From contig DATGTE010000004.1 in assembly GCA_035301985.1 (NCBI GenBank), positions 1-64,000 of the forward strand: 64,000 bases of DNA, read 5' to 3'. Under the pieces are notes generated by a model. The model ran no database searches, was not told the origin of the DNA, and saw only the letters and a list, made by a program, of their open reading frames with translations. This document shows, one piece after another, positions 7,960 through 17,163 of this stretch. Positions within the stretch are counted from its first letter, which is position 1. The number at the start of each line of letters is the position of its first letter. This DNA is from DASUXY01 sp035301985. Its GTDB lineage: Bacteria; Bacillota; Bacilli; Bacillales; Amphibacillaceae. The translations under genes and the position numbers were made by a program.

Positions 7960-10953
7960 TTATAGATTTTTTTCCATCATGTCTTGGTAAATTTCATCAA
8001 ACATATAATTCATTACTGTATTTTTAAAATCACTATCTTCAAGCATTTTCATAAAGAACTTTTCGTTTTGTGACATTCTTTCTATAACAATGTCGATAAA
8101 TGCTTCTTCATAACTGAATTTAAAATTATCCTTTGTATTCACTTTTGCTTTTTGAACAAGATCTTCGTTATTTACAATATCTTCTTTTATTTGTTCATAA
8201 GATAGTCGATCTGTATCTGAAAAATCTGTACCAAATCGGTCATTTAGTCGTTCTATAATTGACGATAATTTCTCTTTCTCTTCCTCAGGAGTGGTTCCTG
8301 TACCAAATGAGGTTGGCTTTAATTTGCTATCCTCTCCTGATTGCAGTGAAATGCTACCCTCAAACACCTTTTCGTTTCGATAATATGAAAGGGCAACATC
8401 ATCTGCTAAGTCAATTCCCTCAGATGCATGTTTAGGCAACTTTTTAAATAGATAGTTTAAATAGATGTACAGTTTATGAAGTTCAATATCTGCAAATGGA
8501 CCAATCTGTAATATAAATGAATAGGTGCGTATAAATTTAGAACATCCTGCTTTAAAATCATCTTGTTGCTCTTTATTCAAATCTTGCTTAAAACGGTTGA
8601 CAGCACGATCTAAAATAGAATTTAGTTTTTCTTGTAACTTAGCATTTTTCTTGTTATCGCTATACTCTAACTTCACAACCTCATCTATTTCTTCATCAGC
8701 ATAAACTTGACATGCATCTATTTCTGTTTGTAAATCATAGAGGATATTAGGGTCGGTTGTATCTTCAACTTGTGTTACTTCATAATAAGGCTCAAATGCT
8801 TTCTTTATATCTTCCGCTTCATTCACAAAATCTAGTACAAACGTGTCGTTCTTTCCTTTACAAGTACGATTTAATCGTGATAATGTTTGAACCGCTTTAA
8901 CACCATCTAATTTCTTATCGACATACATAGTATGGAGTAACGGTTCATCAAATCCTGTTTGATACTTTTCTGCTACAAGTAATACTTTATATTCATCACT
9001 ATGGAATTTTTCAGGAAGCTCTTTTTCACTAAACCCGTTCATATCCACTTCCGTATAAGCTATCCCATTATCATCAACAGTTCCTGAAAAAGCTACTACA
9101 GTTTGTAAGTCTTTATAGCCTTTTTCTTCAATATAGTTATCAAAAGCATGTTTGTAGCGAACTGCGTGTAATCGACTACTAGTTACAACCATAGCCTTAG
9201 CTCTCCCATTAATTTTATGCTGTGTTACTTGCCTAAAATGTTCTACCATAATTTCTGTTTTTTGTGCAATGTTGTGTGGATGTAAGGATACAAATCTTGC
9301 AATTTCTTTGGAGGCTTTCTTACTACTAACTTCGGGATCATCATCAATTTGTTTTGCTAGTTTAAAGAATGTTTTGTATGTAACATAATTCTTTAGTACA
9401 TCTAGAATAAAACCTTCTTCAATTGCTTGTCGCATTGTATACTCATGAAATGGTTTTGGTAAGCCGTCTTTTCCAGGAGTACCAAACTTTTCAAGTGTCT
9501 TTTGTTTAGGTGTTGCCGTAAACGCAAAAAATGATATATTATCTTGCTGGCCGCTTCGCACAATCTCTTCCAAGATACGATCTTCTGCATCTTTTAATTC
9601 TTCTTCTGCAATTTGTTCTTCTTCCATAGCTTCTTCTAATGTTTTATTAGAGAGTAAACTTGTCATTGCCCTTGCTGACTTTCCACCTTGAGAGGAATGT
9701 GCTTCATCAATAATAATTGCATACTTTCCTTTACTAATATCTTTCACCTGGTCTATAATAAACGGAAACTTTTGTAGCGTTGTAACAATGATTTTTACTT
9801 TATTCTTTATTGCCTGGGCTAACTGTTCTGAGTTCTTTTCTATTTTTTCAACAAAACCTGTTTTATGCTCAAGCTGATAAATAGCATCTTGCAATTGTTT
9901 GTCTAACACACGTCTATCTGTTACCACTATTACACTGTCAAACATTGCTTCGTCATTTTCGTTATGCAGTTTTGCCAAACGATGTGCCAACCATGAGATA
10001 CTATTTGTTTTTCCGCTTCCCGCAGAGTGTTGAGCCAAATAACTTTTACCAGTCCCATGCTCCTTCACGTCTTTCTCCATCTTGCGTACAACGTCTAGTT
10101 GGTGATAACGAGGGAATATTATTGTTTCTTTTTTATCAATTATTTCCCCAGTGCTATCCTTTATATCTTCTTTTTTAATGTAGATAAAACGAAATAAAAT
10201 ATCTAATAAACTATCCTTTTGCAAAATGTCTTTCCATAGATATGAAGTTTTATAATCGTTATATACAACTGGATTCCCTCGGCCACCATTGTTTCCACGA
10301 TTGAAGGGTAAGAAAAAGGTTTTTTCTTTCTCTAATTTTGTTGTCATGTAAACCTCATCTGGATCAACAGCAAAATAAACTAATGCACGTTTTTTAAATT
10401 GGAATAGTAACTCATTTGGATTTCGATTCTTTTTAAACTGCGTTATTGCATTATCAACCGTTTGTCCTGTTAAATGGTTTTTTAATTCCATCACTACCAA
10501 GGGCAAACCATTTAAAGAAAGGAGAATATCAACGCTATTATTATTTTTCTCGCTATAATAAACTTGTCTACTTACTGTAAAGATATTTTGTTCATATTGT
10601 TGGACAAGTGTTTGGTTCATTTGGGAAACAGGCTTATTAAAAGCAAGTTTTAACGTTACTCCATAGTCTTTAATTCCATGCCGAATACAATCTATCATCC
10701 CACGATTAGATAGCTCTCTAGACAAGCGACTAATTATTTTTTGCTTGTAATTTTCCTTGTAGGCACGCCTCAATCTTTCTAATTGTTTTGGTTGTGTCGC
10801 TTCTAAAAAATGAAAAAGTACTTCTGTATCAATTGCATGTTTCTTAAATGTTTTTAAATCCTCTCCAGTCAATATGCGTTGCGTATACCCTGCCTGAATT
10901 AATTCATGTTCAATGTTATCCTCAAAACCTCTTTCAGTACTATCAATTGACAT
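7960..10953 (-). CDS. hsdR: Type I restriction enzyme, R subunit (HsdR)
   Basis: 997 residues, normal length. HsdR translocates and cleaves unmodified DNA in complex with HsdM and HsdS. Visible parts: the nuclease core with Asp142 and the ELK triad at 156-158 (VDILLS...VVMELKN), the Walker A motif HSAGSGKT around 309-316, the DEAH box at 416-419, and helicase motifs through about residue 700 (EKYQTGFDEP, LSRLNRTCKGK). A C-terminal helical domain follows. The ATG has AAGGAGGAG upstream and overlaps the end of hsdS by 11 bases, so the two are translationally linked. All key residues are present and it appears functional. Confidence 0.95.
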   Translation of the reverse strand: MSIDSTERGFEDNIEHELIQAGYTQRILTGEDLKTFKKHAIDTEVLFHFLEATQPKQLERLRRAYKENYKQKIISRLSRELSNRGMIDCIRHGIKDYGVTLKLAFNKPVSQMNQTLVQQYEQNIFTVSRQVYYSEKNNNSVDILLSLNGLPLVVMELKNHLTGQTVDNAITQFKKNRNPNELLFQFKKRALVYFAVDPDEVYMTTKLEKEKTFFLPFNRGNNGGRGNPVVYNDYKTSYLWKDILQKDSLLDILFRFIYIKKEDIKDSTGEIIDKKETIIFPRYHQLDVVRKMEKDVKEHGTGKSYLAQHSAGSGKTNSISWLAHRLAKLHNENDEAMFDSVIVVTDRRVLDKQLQDAIYQLEHKTGFVEKIEKNSEQLAQAIKNKVKIIVTTLQKFPFIIDQVKDISKGKYAIIIDEAHSSQGGKSARAMTSLLSNKTLEEAMEEEQIAEEELKDAEDRILEEIVRSGQQDNISFFAFTATPKQKTLEKFGTPGKDGLPKPFHEYTMRQAIEEGFILDVLKNYVTYKTFFKLAKQIDDDPEVSSKKASKEIARFVSLHPHNIAQKTEIMVEHFRQVTQHKINGRAKAMVVTSSRLHAVRYKHAFDNYIEEKGYKDLQTVVAFSGTVDDNGIAYTEVDMNGFSEKELPEKFHSDEYKVLLVAEKYQTGFDEPLLHTMYVDKKLDGVKAVQTLSRLNRTCKGKNDTFVLDFVNEAEDIKKAFEPYYEVTQVEDTTDPNILYDLQTEIDACQVYADEEIDEVVKLEYSDNKKNAKLQEKLNSILDRAVNRFKQDLNKEQQDDFKAGCSKFIRTYSFILQIGPFADIELHKLYIYLNYLFKKLPKHASEGIDLADDVALSYYRNEKVFEGSISLQSGEDSKLKPTSFGTGTTPEEEKEKLSSIIERLNDRFGTDFSDTDRLSYEQIKEDIVNNEDLVQKAKVNTKDNFKFSYEEAFIDIVIERMSQNEKFFMKMLEDSDFKNTVMNYMFDEIYQDMMEKNL

Positions 10954-12307
10954 GAGTCTCCTCCTTTCTTTCTAATGGGTAATTACTAACGTCTATTTTT
11001 CCTGTTACAGCTTCAGAGATAAGCGTTTGACGATATTCTCTTAACTTTTGAATCTGACTTCTGGTAACTTCCTTGATTTCATTTATTTTGGATATTGTTT
11101 TATCTAAATAAAGTATAATATCCCTTTGTTCTTTAAGTGGAGGCAATGGAATTATTGCATTTTTAATAGCATGCATTGATAGGCCAAATCTAGTTACACC
11201 ATTAGCATTTAATTCAAACTGATCTTTTATTCCATTACTAAGAAGCATATAATACAGATATTTGCCCTCTATCTTTAATTTCTTAGGTCTTAAAATCGAA
11301 AGATGATACCCACAAACAACATTTTTCAAACTCTTCTCTACCCAAGCAGGTACAGCAATATCATCAGGTGATTCTGAGTCTTTTGTTATTATTACATCGT
11401 TCTGCCTTAATGAAAATGTTTCTATTTGGTCAGGTCTAGCCGTTGCTCGCATCAAATTAAGATTACTAGTAATTACATCGTTGTAATATACATCTACATA
11501 GTTACACAACTGAACAGGAACTTCACCATCTTTTGACTTTTTATCTACATTACTACTATGAACATCAACTACAGTTTTTAACTTTACAATATCCCAATTT
11601 TTAGGAGTACAAGATAGCCATTTTAAACCAGTTTCTTTCATCTCTACATTACGGTTTAACCCTTTTGTTACTACTTCAGTAATAATTGCTTGTCTTTTTT
11701 CTTCTAATAAATCTATAAACCTCTCTTTATCAACAACTAAACTATCAATCTCCGATGTTTTTTTGTCTAGAAAATCACCAATTATTTTCTGAGTTTTTAA
11801 ATCAGGTAATATACATTCCATATCTCCTATTTCACTTGAAGTAATAGCAGGATAACTAACACCTGTTGAACGCCTTACTATTTCATCAACATATTTTGTA
11901 GAGCGGATTAAATAGGATAGAAATACAGCATCAATACCTTCTGTAGGACGAAGTACCGCAAAACCTGTTGAACATATTAAGTTTTCTGGAGCATTTCTTA
12001 TGGATGTAATAGCTTTGAGATAGGTGCGTACTGTTGATACAATAGTATCGCCATTTTTAACAATACGCCTTGCCCTGCTCGGTGCATCGCCAAAACTATA
12101 TTCCTCAACTTCAATAATGTTCCCATTTCCATCAACATTTCCTATATCTAAGTACTTAATTTTATAATCATTTTCTGTATTCTCACTCAATGTTTGAGGA
12201 TTAATAGTGGTTTGATATTTAATTTTACTTATTTCCCAGTTTTTCGGTATTCTTCCAATCCACTCTATCCCAGTCTCTCTATATGATGGATATTTTTTAA
12301 AATTCAC
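10943..12307 (-). CDS. hsdS: Type I restriction-modification specificity subunit (HsdS)
   Basis: 454 residues. HsdS selects the bipartite DNA target for the complex. Two target-recognition domains are visible. Each begins with a W(I/L)...P.NW(E/D) box (IEWIGRIPKNWEISKIK near 13; LKWLSCTPKNWDIVKLK near 228) and ends in a coiled-coil spacer (IIGDFLDKKTSEIDSL; IILYLDKTISKINEI). The half-sites cannot be read from sequence. The start overlaps the hsdM stop by four bases, giving the order M-S-R in one operon. Specificity genes are recombination-prone, but only this one copy is present in the window. Confidence 0.95.
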   Translation of the reverse strand: MNFKKYPSYRETGIEWIGRIPKNWEISKIKYQTTINPQTLSENTENDYKIKYLDIGNVDGNGNIIEVEEYSFGDAPSRARRIVKNGDTIVSTVRTYLKAITSIRNAPENLICSTGFAVLRPTEGIDAVFLSYLIRSTKYVDEIVRRSTGVSYPAITSSEIGDMECILPDLKTQKIIGDFLDKKTSEIDSLVVDKERFIDLLEEKRQAIITEVVTKGLNRNVEMKETGLKWLSCTPKNWDIVKLKTVVDVHSSNVDKKSKDGEVPVQLCNYVDVYYNDVITSNLNLMRATARPDQIETFSLRQNDVIITKDSESPDDIAVPAWVEKSLKNVVCGYHLSILRPKKLKIEGKYLYYMLLSNGIKDQFELNANGVTRFGLSMHAIKNAIIPLPPLKEQRDIILYLDKTISKINEIKEVTRSQIQKLREYRQTLISEAVTGKIDVSNYPLERKEETHVN

Positions 12308-14313
12308 CCCATCACCCTCTTTATCTTCTTAAGAATAGTCTCTTCCAATTCTCTTATTTCCATTGCAATTTCCTCTGAATCTCTTATTTCTGTGTATTTA
12401 TAAAAATATCTCGTAAATGGGATTTCATAACCAATCTTAATACTTGTCTCATCAACCCATGCTTCAGGAACGTGTGGCTTTACCTCTCTTTCAAAATATT
12501 TATATATATCCTCTTTTAAAGGAATGTTTTCTGCATCACGTAAATCAGGATCAGGTTCTGGATTACCTTTCTTATCTAGACAAATGGCCGCTGTTTCATC
12601 TTTTTCAGATAGAGCTGATAAAATAGCCTTCTTTAAAGTTGCACTTAGCTTGATATTTGCTTCTTTGAAGGTTCTGTTTAGTTTCTTTTCAAACGTTTCT
12701 CGACTTTTATATAGTTCTTCACTCTTCAAACTGTGGAGTAATTCTATAATACTCTTTTGTAGCTCTTTACCTTCCTCGACTTCTTTTACTCCAGCTTCAC
12801 CTTTTTTCCTAGTTTTTACTAGATTTTTAAATGCTCTCTCTTCATGCAATCTATTAATGCGTTCTTCATCTACCTTAAAGTTTAAACGTAAAGGCCTTTC
12901 AATTGTAACTTTGTAATATCCAAAATCCTCATTATCAAAGATTTTACTAAATTCATTTTCCTTAAATTCACCATAAATTTGAGTGATTTTATTGATATGA
13001 GACTCATCTAACTCATGACGTTTTTGTCCCAAACTTTTTTTCATTTTCTTATAGAACTTAGTTCCATCTACTAACTGTATCTTGCCTTTCCGATAATTTG
13101 GCTTATTGTTAGTTAGAATCCAGACATACGTGGAGATACCTGTGTTATAAAACAATTGGTCAGGTAATGCAACAATTCCCTCAACTAAATCATTCTCAAT
13201 AAAATATTTACGAATATTACTTTCCCCAGAACCTGCATCACCTGTAAATAATGGACTTCCATTAAAGACAATTGCTAAACGAGAACCATTAGGGTTTTCA
13301 TCTGAAACAGGTTTCATCTTTGATACTAAATGTTGTAAGAATAGTAATTGTCCGTCATTTATTCTTGGTAAACCTGCACCAAAACGACCATTATATCCTT
13401 GATTCTCATGTTCATCAGTTACTGCCCTTTTGACTGGCTTCCATTCTACTCCGAACGGAGGATTTGATAAGAGGTAATCAAATTTTTGATTTGGAAACTG
13501 ATCGTTGGACAAGGTATTTCCAAATGCAATATTTTTCGCTTCTTCACCTTTAATTAATATATCTGCCTTACAAATTGCATAGGATTCTTCATTAAATTCT
13601 TGACCAAAAAACTTTAAACTAGCAGTGGGATTGTGGTCTCGAATATATTCAGATGCAACAGAACCCATTCCACCTGTACCTGCACACGGATCGTATAACG
13701 TCTTTGTTATCCCTTGAGTTGTAAATATTTCGTTATCATTAATAAATAACAGATGACACATTAATCGGATTACCTCTCGAGGTGTATAGTGATCCCCTGC
13801 CTCAGCATGTTCATTAAATCGTCTAATAAGCTCTTCAAAGATATATCCCATTTCAATATTTGAAACTACATCTGGATGTAAGTCTATTTCACTAAAACGT
13901 TTAACAACAAGGTATAACAAATCATTCCGTTCCATTTTCTCTATATGTGTATCAAAGTTAAAGTAGTCTATAATGTCACGAGCTGTTTTAGAAAAACCAT
14001 TTATATAATCACGTAAATTATCCGCAATATTATCCGAATCACTTAATAACTTTTGAAATGTATATTTACTTACGTTATTGAACTTTTGCTTAGAGATTCT
14101 ATTTAATATCTCATCACGAGATTCTCCAGGTAGGTTTTTATATTTTTCGTATTCCACCAATACTTCTTCCTTTGTTTCCTCTAAAACACAATCAAACCTT
14201 CTTAATACAGCCATGGGTAGTATTACTTTACCGTAATCCTCACTTTTGTAAGGACCACGAAGTATTTCTGCTATAGACCATATAAAGTTTACTTTATCGT
14301 TAAAATTCACCAT
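12304..14313 (-). CDS. hsdM: Type I restriction-modification adenine methyltransferase (HsdM)
   Basis: 669 residues from the ATG at 14313 with AGGAGG seven bases upstream; the open frame runs to 14460, but that extension crosses the terminator stem and is not coding. HsdM methylates adenine in the HsdS target using S-adenosylmethionine. The N-terminal HsdM_N helical domain (about 10-155) is followed by the methyltransferase fold with DPCAGTGG at 208-215 and the catalytic NPPF at 284-287. The C-terminus is helical. It is first in the hsdMSR operon. Confidence 0.95.
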   Translation of the reverse strand: MVNFNDKVNFIWSIAEILRGPYKSEDYGKVILPMAVLRRFDCVLEETKEEVLVEYEKYKNLPGESRDEILNRISKQKFNNVSKYTFQKLLSDSDNIADNLRDYINGFSKTARDIIDYFNFDTHIEKMERNDLLYLVVKRFSEIDLHPDVVSNIEMGYIFEELIRRFNEHAEAGDHYTPREVIRLMCHLLFINDNEIFTTQGITKTLYDPCAGTGGMGSVASEYIRDHNPTASLKFFGQEFNEESYAICKADILIKGEEAKNIAFGNTLSNDQFPNQKFDYLLSNPPFGVEWKPVKRAVTDEHENQGYNGRFGAGLPRINDGQLLFLQHLVSKMKPVSDENPNGSRLAIVFNGSPLFTGDAGSGESNIRKYFIENDLVEGIVALPDQLFYNTGISTYVWILTNNKPNYRKGKIQLVDGTKFYKKMKKSLGQKRHELDESHINKITQIYGEFKENEFSKIFDNEDFGYYKVTIERPLRLNFKVDEERINRLHEERAFKNLVKTRKKGEAGVKEVEEGKELQKSIIELLHSLKSEELYKSRETFEKKLNRTFKEANIKLSATLKKAILSALSEKDETAAICLDKKGNPEPDPDLRDAENIPLKEDIYKYFEREVKPHVPEAWVDETSIKIGYEIPFTRYFYKYTEIRDSEEIAMEIRELEETILKKIKRVMG

Positions 14314-14435
14314 TGATTTTCCTCCTATAAACGACCTTTGTCTCCTTCTATAGTACCAAAGAAACACACCTGCGTGTAGGAACCCTAATAAATAGAATTC
14401 TAATAGATTTTGTGAATTATTGTCGATTATCATGA

Positions 14436-14471
14436 AAAATAGCATTATGGGCGCAGCCATAATGCTATTTT
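14436..14471 (-). terminator. Terminator between the XRE regulator and hsdM
   Basis: AAAATAGCATTATGG and its exact complement at 14457-14471 form a 15-bp perfect stem with a 6-base loop, directly after the stop of the XRE gene. On the minus strand a short T-run follows. It separates the regulator's transcript from hsdMSR, although readthrough is possible. Confidence 0.8.
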
Positions 14472-14481
14472 ATTTAAAACA

Positions 14482-14868
14482 TCAATTATTCCTTTTTTCT
14501 TTCTCAAATATTTGGTCATAAACTTTTTCCGTAATTTCATCTAACTTTTCTCTTATTATTGGAATCCTTGTTACTTCCTCCTCATTGTTAATCACTTTCC
14601 TGGCAATCTCTTGCTTTATCGCACTTTCGTATACATCCTCTACCTTAAAGGCACGAAATACCTCCCTTAAATCTATATTTAATGTTTTGCTCAGGGCTAT
14701 ACAAACCCTAAAGGTTGGATTTTCCCTTTCTCCTAATTCCAGTCTACTAATATATGATGCTGTTATTTTTACATCACAGAGATTTGCTACCTCTTGTAAA
14801 GATAAGTTACTTTCCATCCTGTGTTTCTTTACTAACTGTGAAAATTCGTATAAGTTTTCCCTTTTCAT
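14482..14868 (-). CDS. XRE-family transcriptional regulator
   Basis: 128 residues. A helix-turn-helix of the XRE/Cro type spans about 10-65 (SLQEVANLCDVKITASYISR...LGERENPTFRVCIALSKTL), followed by a charged helical tail that may mediate dimerisation. The ATG is preceded by AGGAG. It is directly upstream of hsdM, separated by a strong terminator, and could control the restriction operon in the way controller proteins do. This is inferred from position, not shown. Confidence 0.75.
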   Translation of the reverse strand: MKRENLYEFSQLVKKHRMESNLSLQEVANLCDVKITASYISRLELGERENPTFRVCIALSKTLNIDLREVFRAFKVEDVYESAIKQEIARKVINNEEEVTRIPIIREKLDEITEKVYDQIFEKEKRNN

Positions 14869-14974
14869 GTGAATTTCATTCTCCTATTTTTTTGATTTAT
14901 ATATTTTAAGCAATTGTGATTTTCTTATAACTTAAAAGGTAGGATGATAATATTTGAAGATATGTTTTGAAGTT

Positions 14975-15955
14975 TTACTTAAAAAGAGGGGTTAGTGGGT
15001 TTTGGATGAAATTACAGCCTTCACCAAAATGTTTCGGTATTGTTAGTGGATTAACATTTAAGTCAGCTAACTTTTTCAATCGATCGTTGTAAGTTGCTCG
15101 ATGCATTCCCTTGCGAAGTGGGGTATCAAGATCGCCATTGGCAACACTCAAAATAAACTGTTTTAATTTCTCTTTCATTGCTGGTCTATAGTTGGATTGC
15201 TCAATAATATCTTTCAATTTCTTATATGAATAATAGTCTCCAGCCTGGTATATTGGTTTTAAGTACTTCTGAAAGTATTCTCTCATTACATCATCTTTAA
15301 AATAATATTTAATTTGATTTTTTCTTGTTTGTTTACACTTGTTTGCGTCATTTTTATAAAGAATATGCTTATTACCTACTGCTACCTCAAAACGCAAAAT
15401 ATTTTTTTCATGAGGTTCAATACATTCATTTTTAGCAAGTCTTTCCGCTTCTTTATCATAAACGATTGCTCTTATAGAATTTGATGAGTGATATACAGTT
15501 GTTTCATAATTTATAAATTTTCCTTGCCAATCTAACTTTCCTAGATATCGTTTTTGGAATCTATAACTCTGTCTTAGTTTTTTATAAATGTGTAGCAATA
15601 TTTCTCTATGTTTTTTATTTCTAATCACAACATCATGGCGATAATCGATTCTTTTTAAGCTATGTCTTCTGTAATATTGTGTATGCCCAAACAAATTAAA
15701 CAGGATAAACTTAATTTTACTTTCAAAAGTTAGATAATCACCTTCTGTTATATCTGCTTTGCCTAATAATTTAATTACATCTATGTGCATCGATAAATGC
15801 CACTCTACAAAGGCTCTGTATATGCTAAAGTTCACTGATGTAAATTTTGGGTGGTAATAATCATTGACTTTTGTATAGTCTAGTCCTATCTTTCTTGTAA
15901 TAAATTGTACATCTGTAGCATCAATTGGAAAAACAACTTGTATAGTATGAATCAT
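14975..15955 (-). CDS. Rep-like protein (phage/plasmid II/X or Rep_trans type)
   Basis: 326 residues. The central part has the pattern of rolling-circle initiator or relaxase-like proteins: SLKRIDYRHDVVIRNKKH near 105, then TTVYHSSNSIRAIVYDKEAE near 160, then LRFEVAVGNK near 190. A candidate catalytic tyrosine cannot be chosen with confidence. The ATG has GAGGAG upstream. Upstream lie 375 non-coding bases with a spaced inverted repeat and an 18-bp palindrome. This suggests the excised circle may replicate or be mobilised, although a DNA-binding role without replication is possible. Confidence 0.55.
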   Translation of the reverse strand: MIHTIQVVFPIDATDVQFITRKIGLDYTKVNDYYHPKFTSVNFSIYRAFVEWHLSMHIDVIKLLGKADITEGDYLTFESKIKFILFNLFGHTQYYRRHSLKRIDYRHDVVIRNKKHREILLHIYKKLRQSYRFQKRYLGKLDWQGKFINYETTVYHSSNSIRAIVYDKEAERLAKNECIEPHEKNILRFEVAVGNKHILYKNDANKCKQTRKNQIKYYFKDDVMREYFQKYLKPIYQAGDYYSYKKLKDIIEQSNYRPAMKEKLKQFILSVANGDLDTPLRKGMHRATYNDRLKKLADLNVNPLTIPKHFGEGCNFIQNPLTPLFK

Positions 15956-15978
15956 CTTTTAACTCCTCTCTCAAGAAT

Positions 15979-16061
15979 GAGCGGGAAGTAATTTATTTAG
16001 GAGAAATACTAGTAATAACAATACTTTCAATACTTTATACTTATGATTTTTGTTCCCGCTC
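15979..16061. repeat. Spaced 9-bp inverted repeat upstream of the Rep-like gene
   Basis: GAGCGGGAA at 15979-15987 and TTCCCGCTC at 16053-16061 are exact complements, 65 bases apart, and GC-rich against an AT-rich background. They could form a leader stem in the Rep-like transcript or part of a replication origin. The rest of 15956-16331 holds only the palindrome at 16267. Confidence 0.45.
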
Positions 16062-16266
16062 GAACTATATTTTTTCTCTATAACTTTAAAATTGGTTGCG
16101 AGATTTTTAGAAGAAAACTAAGGATATTGGGGAAATATAAGAAGGTTTACCATATACTAGTAAGTTTCGGATAGATTGTAAACATAAAATCGGTTCGAGG
16201 TTTATTACATTAAAGTGTTAAAGTACATAACTAACAGTAACAGGATATTTAATCGTTGATTGATAG

Positions 16267-16284
16267 TTATTGAATATTCAATAA
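16267..16284. promoter_or_regulatory. 18-bp perfect palindrome, candidate operator
   Basis: TTATTGAATATTCAATAA is a perfect palindrome in the intergenic region upstream of the Rep-like gene. Its TTGAATATT core recurs in the inverted repeat at 16920-16936 in front of the recombinase operon, so one regulator (the adjacent XRE protein) may bind both. Confidence 0.5.
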
Positions 16285-16331
16285 TTATACTTTATAATGA
16301 AATGTAACCTGGCAGGTATATAGAAATAAAG

Positions 16332-16368
16332 AAAGATCACCCTTTTAAATTCATAGGGTGATCTTTTC
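16332..16368. terminator. Bidirectional terminator
   Basis: AAAGATCACCC and GGGTGATCTTT form a perfect 11-bp stem followed by T-rich sequence. It lies 3' of the frameshifted XRE gene ending at 16390. Confidence 0.8.
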
Positions 16369-16389
16369 ATTGTTTAACTAATCAGTTGG

Positions 16390-16892
16390 TTAAATATACT
16401 CTCCTGCATATTTTTTTACAGCATCTTCTACTTTTTCATAGTTTAATATATTACATTCGAGACAAATAGATATCACTTGATCTTTTGTACTATAATCAAG
16501 CGTTACACCTCTAGCTTTCATCAACCACATTATTTCATCATACGTACAATTCAAAATTAAACTTATCTTGATTAGACGATATTTATCACAGACTATGTTA
16601 TTTGAGGTAACCTTTGATAAATATGATATGTCTATTCCCGATTTTTTTCAAGCTCTGACAGGGTCATATTCTGCTGGAATAATTTCTGTTTAAGAAATTG
16701 ACCTATACTAGTATTCCCTTTTTTCCTCTGTCTGACCTTCAATCTCGACTCGATTATCTTTTTCTCGGATAAAGATAGACTGTCATAAAAAATCGATGGA
16801 TCTATCTTAGAATTAATATCATCAACAAATTTCTTTCCTAATTCTATTACTAAATATTCTCTAATGAAATCATTTGAAGCATCCCCACTCAA
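16390..16892 (-). pseudogene. XRE-family regulator split by a -1 frameshift in an A7 run
   Basis: The first frame begins at a TTG (16892) with AAAGGAGG eight bases upstream and runs to a stop just after LSELEKNRE (stop near 16632). The second frame resumes as GIDISYLSKVTSNN and ends at 16390. Adding one A to the A7 run at about 16648-16654 joins them into LSELEKKSGIDISYLSKV, the textbook XRE helix-turn-helix, giving a 167-residue protein. The site is A-AAA-AAA, a classic -1 slippery heptamer, so programmed slippage, a mutation and a sequencing error are all possible. It is divergent from the recombinase genes and probably controls them. Confidence 0.75.
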
Positions 16893-16995
16893 AACAGAAT
16901 CCTCCTTTATTTGATACAAGTTGAATATTTTTCAACCAATTTGCCCTATTTACATTTTATACTATAGTCAACATTAACTTCAAAGGAGGATTTCA
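16893..16995. promoter_or_regulatory. Divergent promoter/operator between the XRE gene and the recombinase operon
   Basis: GTTGAA-TATTT-TTCAAC at 16920-16936 is an inverted repeat suited to an XRE dimer. On the plus strand TTGCCC (16941-16946) and TATAGT (16963-16968) are 16 bases apart, a plausible promoter for the small gene and recombinases, and AAAGGAGG follows at 16982. Confidence 0.6.
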
Positions 16996-17163
16996 TTGAA
17001 AGACCCGAAACTTTCTTACGAGCAACATTATGAAAAATTGCTAGCTACTAATAATGATTTAGAAAGGATTGCACTTGCTGAATTTGTAAACTTTACTGCT
17101 GAGTTAATTCTAAAATACGAATCAGAAATAATGGAGCTACTTTACAAGGAGGAAAATAAGTAA
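16996..17163 (+). CDS. Small protein upstream of the tandem serine recombinases
   Basis: 55 residues beginning with TTG, six bases after a full AAAGGAGG site. The product is acidic and helical (KDPKLSYEQHYEKLL, then AEFVNFTAELILKYESEIME). Its stop codon overlaps the ATG of the first recombinase as TAATG, so the two are almost certainly translationally coupled. Small acidic proteins in this position could be recombination directionality factors or regulators, but I recognise no family. Confidence 0.7.
   Translation: MKDPKLSYEQHYEKLLATNNDLERIALAEFVNFTAELILKYESEIMELLYKEENK

Noticed and set aside
12524..12916. 130-codon plus-strand open frame inside hsdM
   Set aside because: Antisense shadow of a strongly conserved methyltransferase gene.
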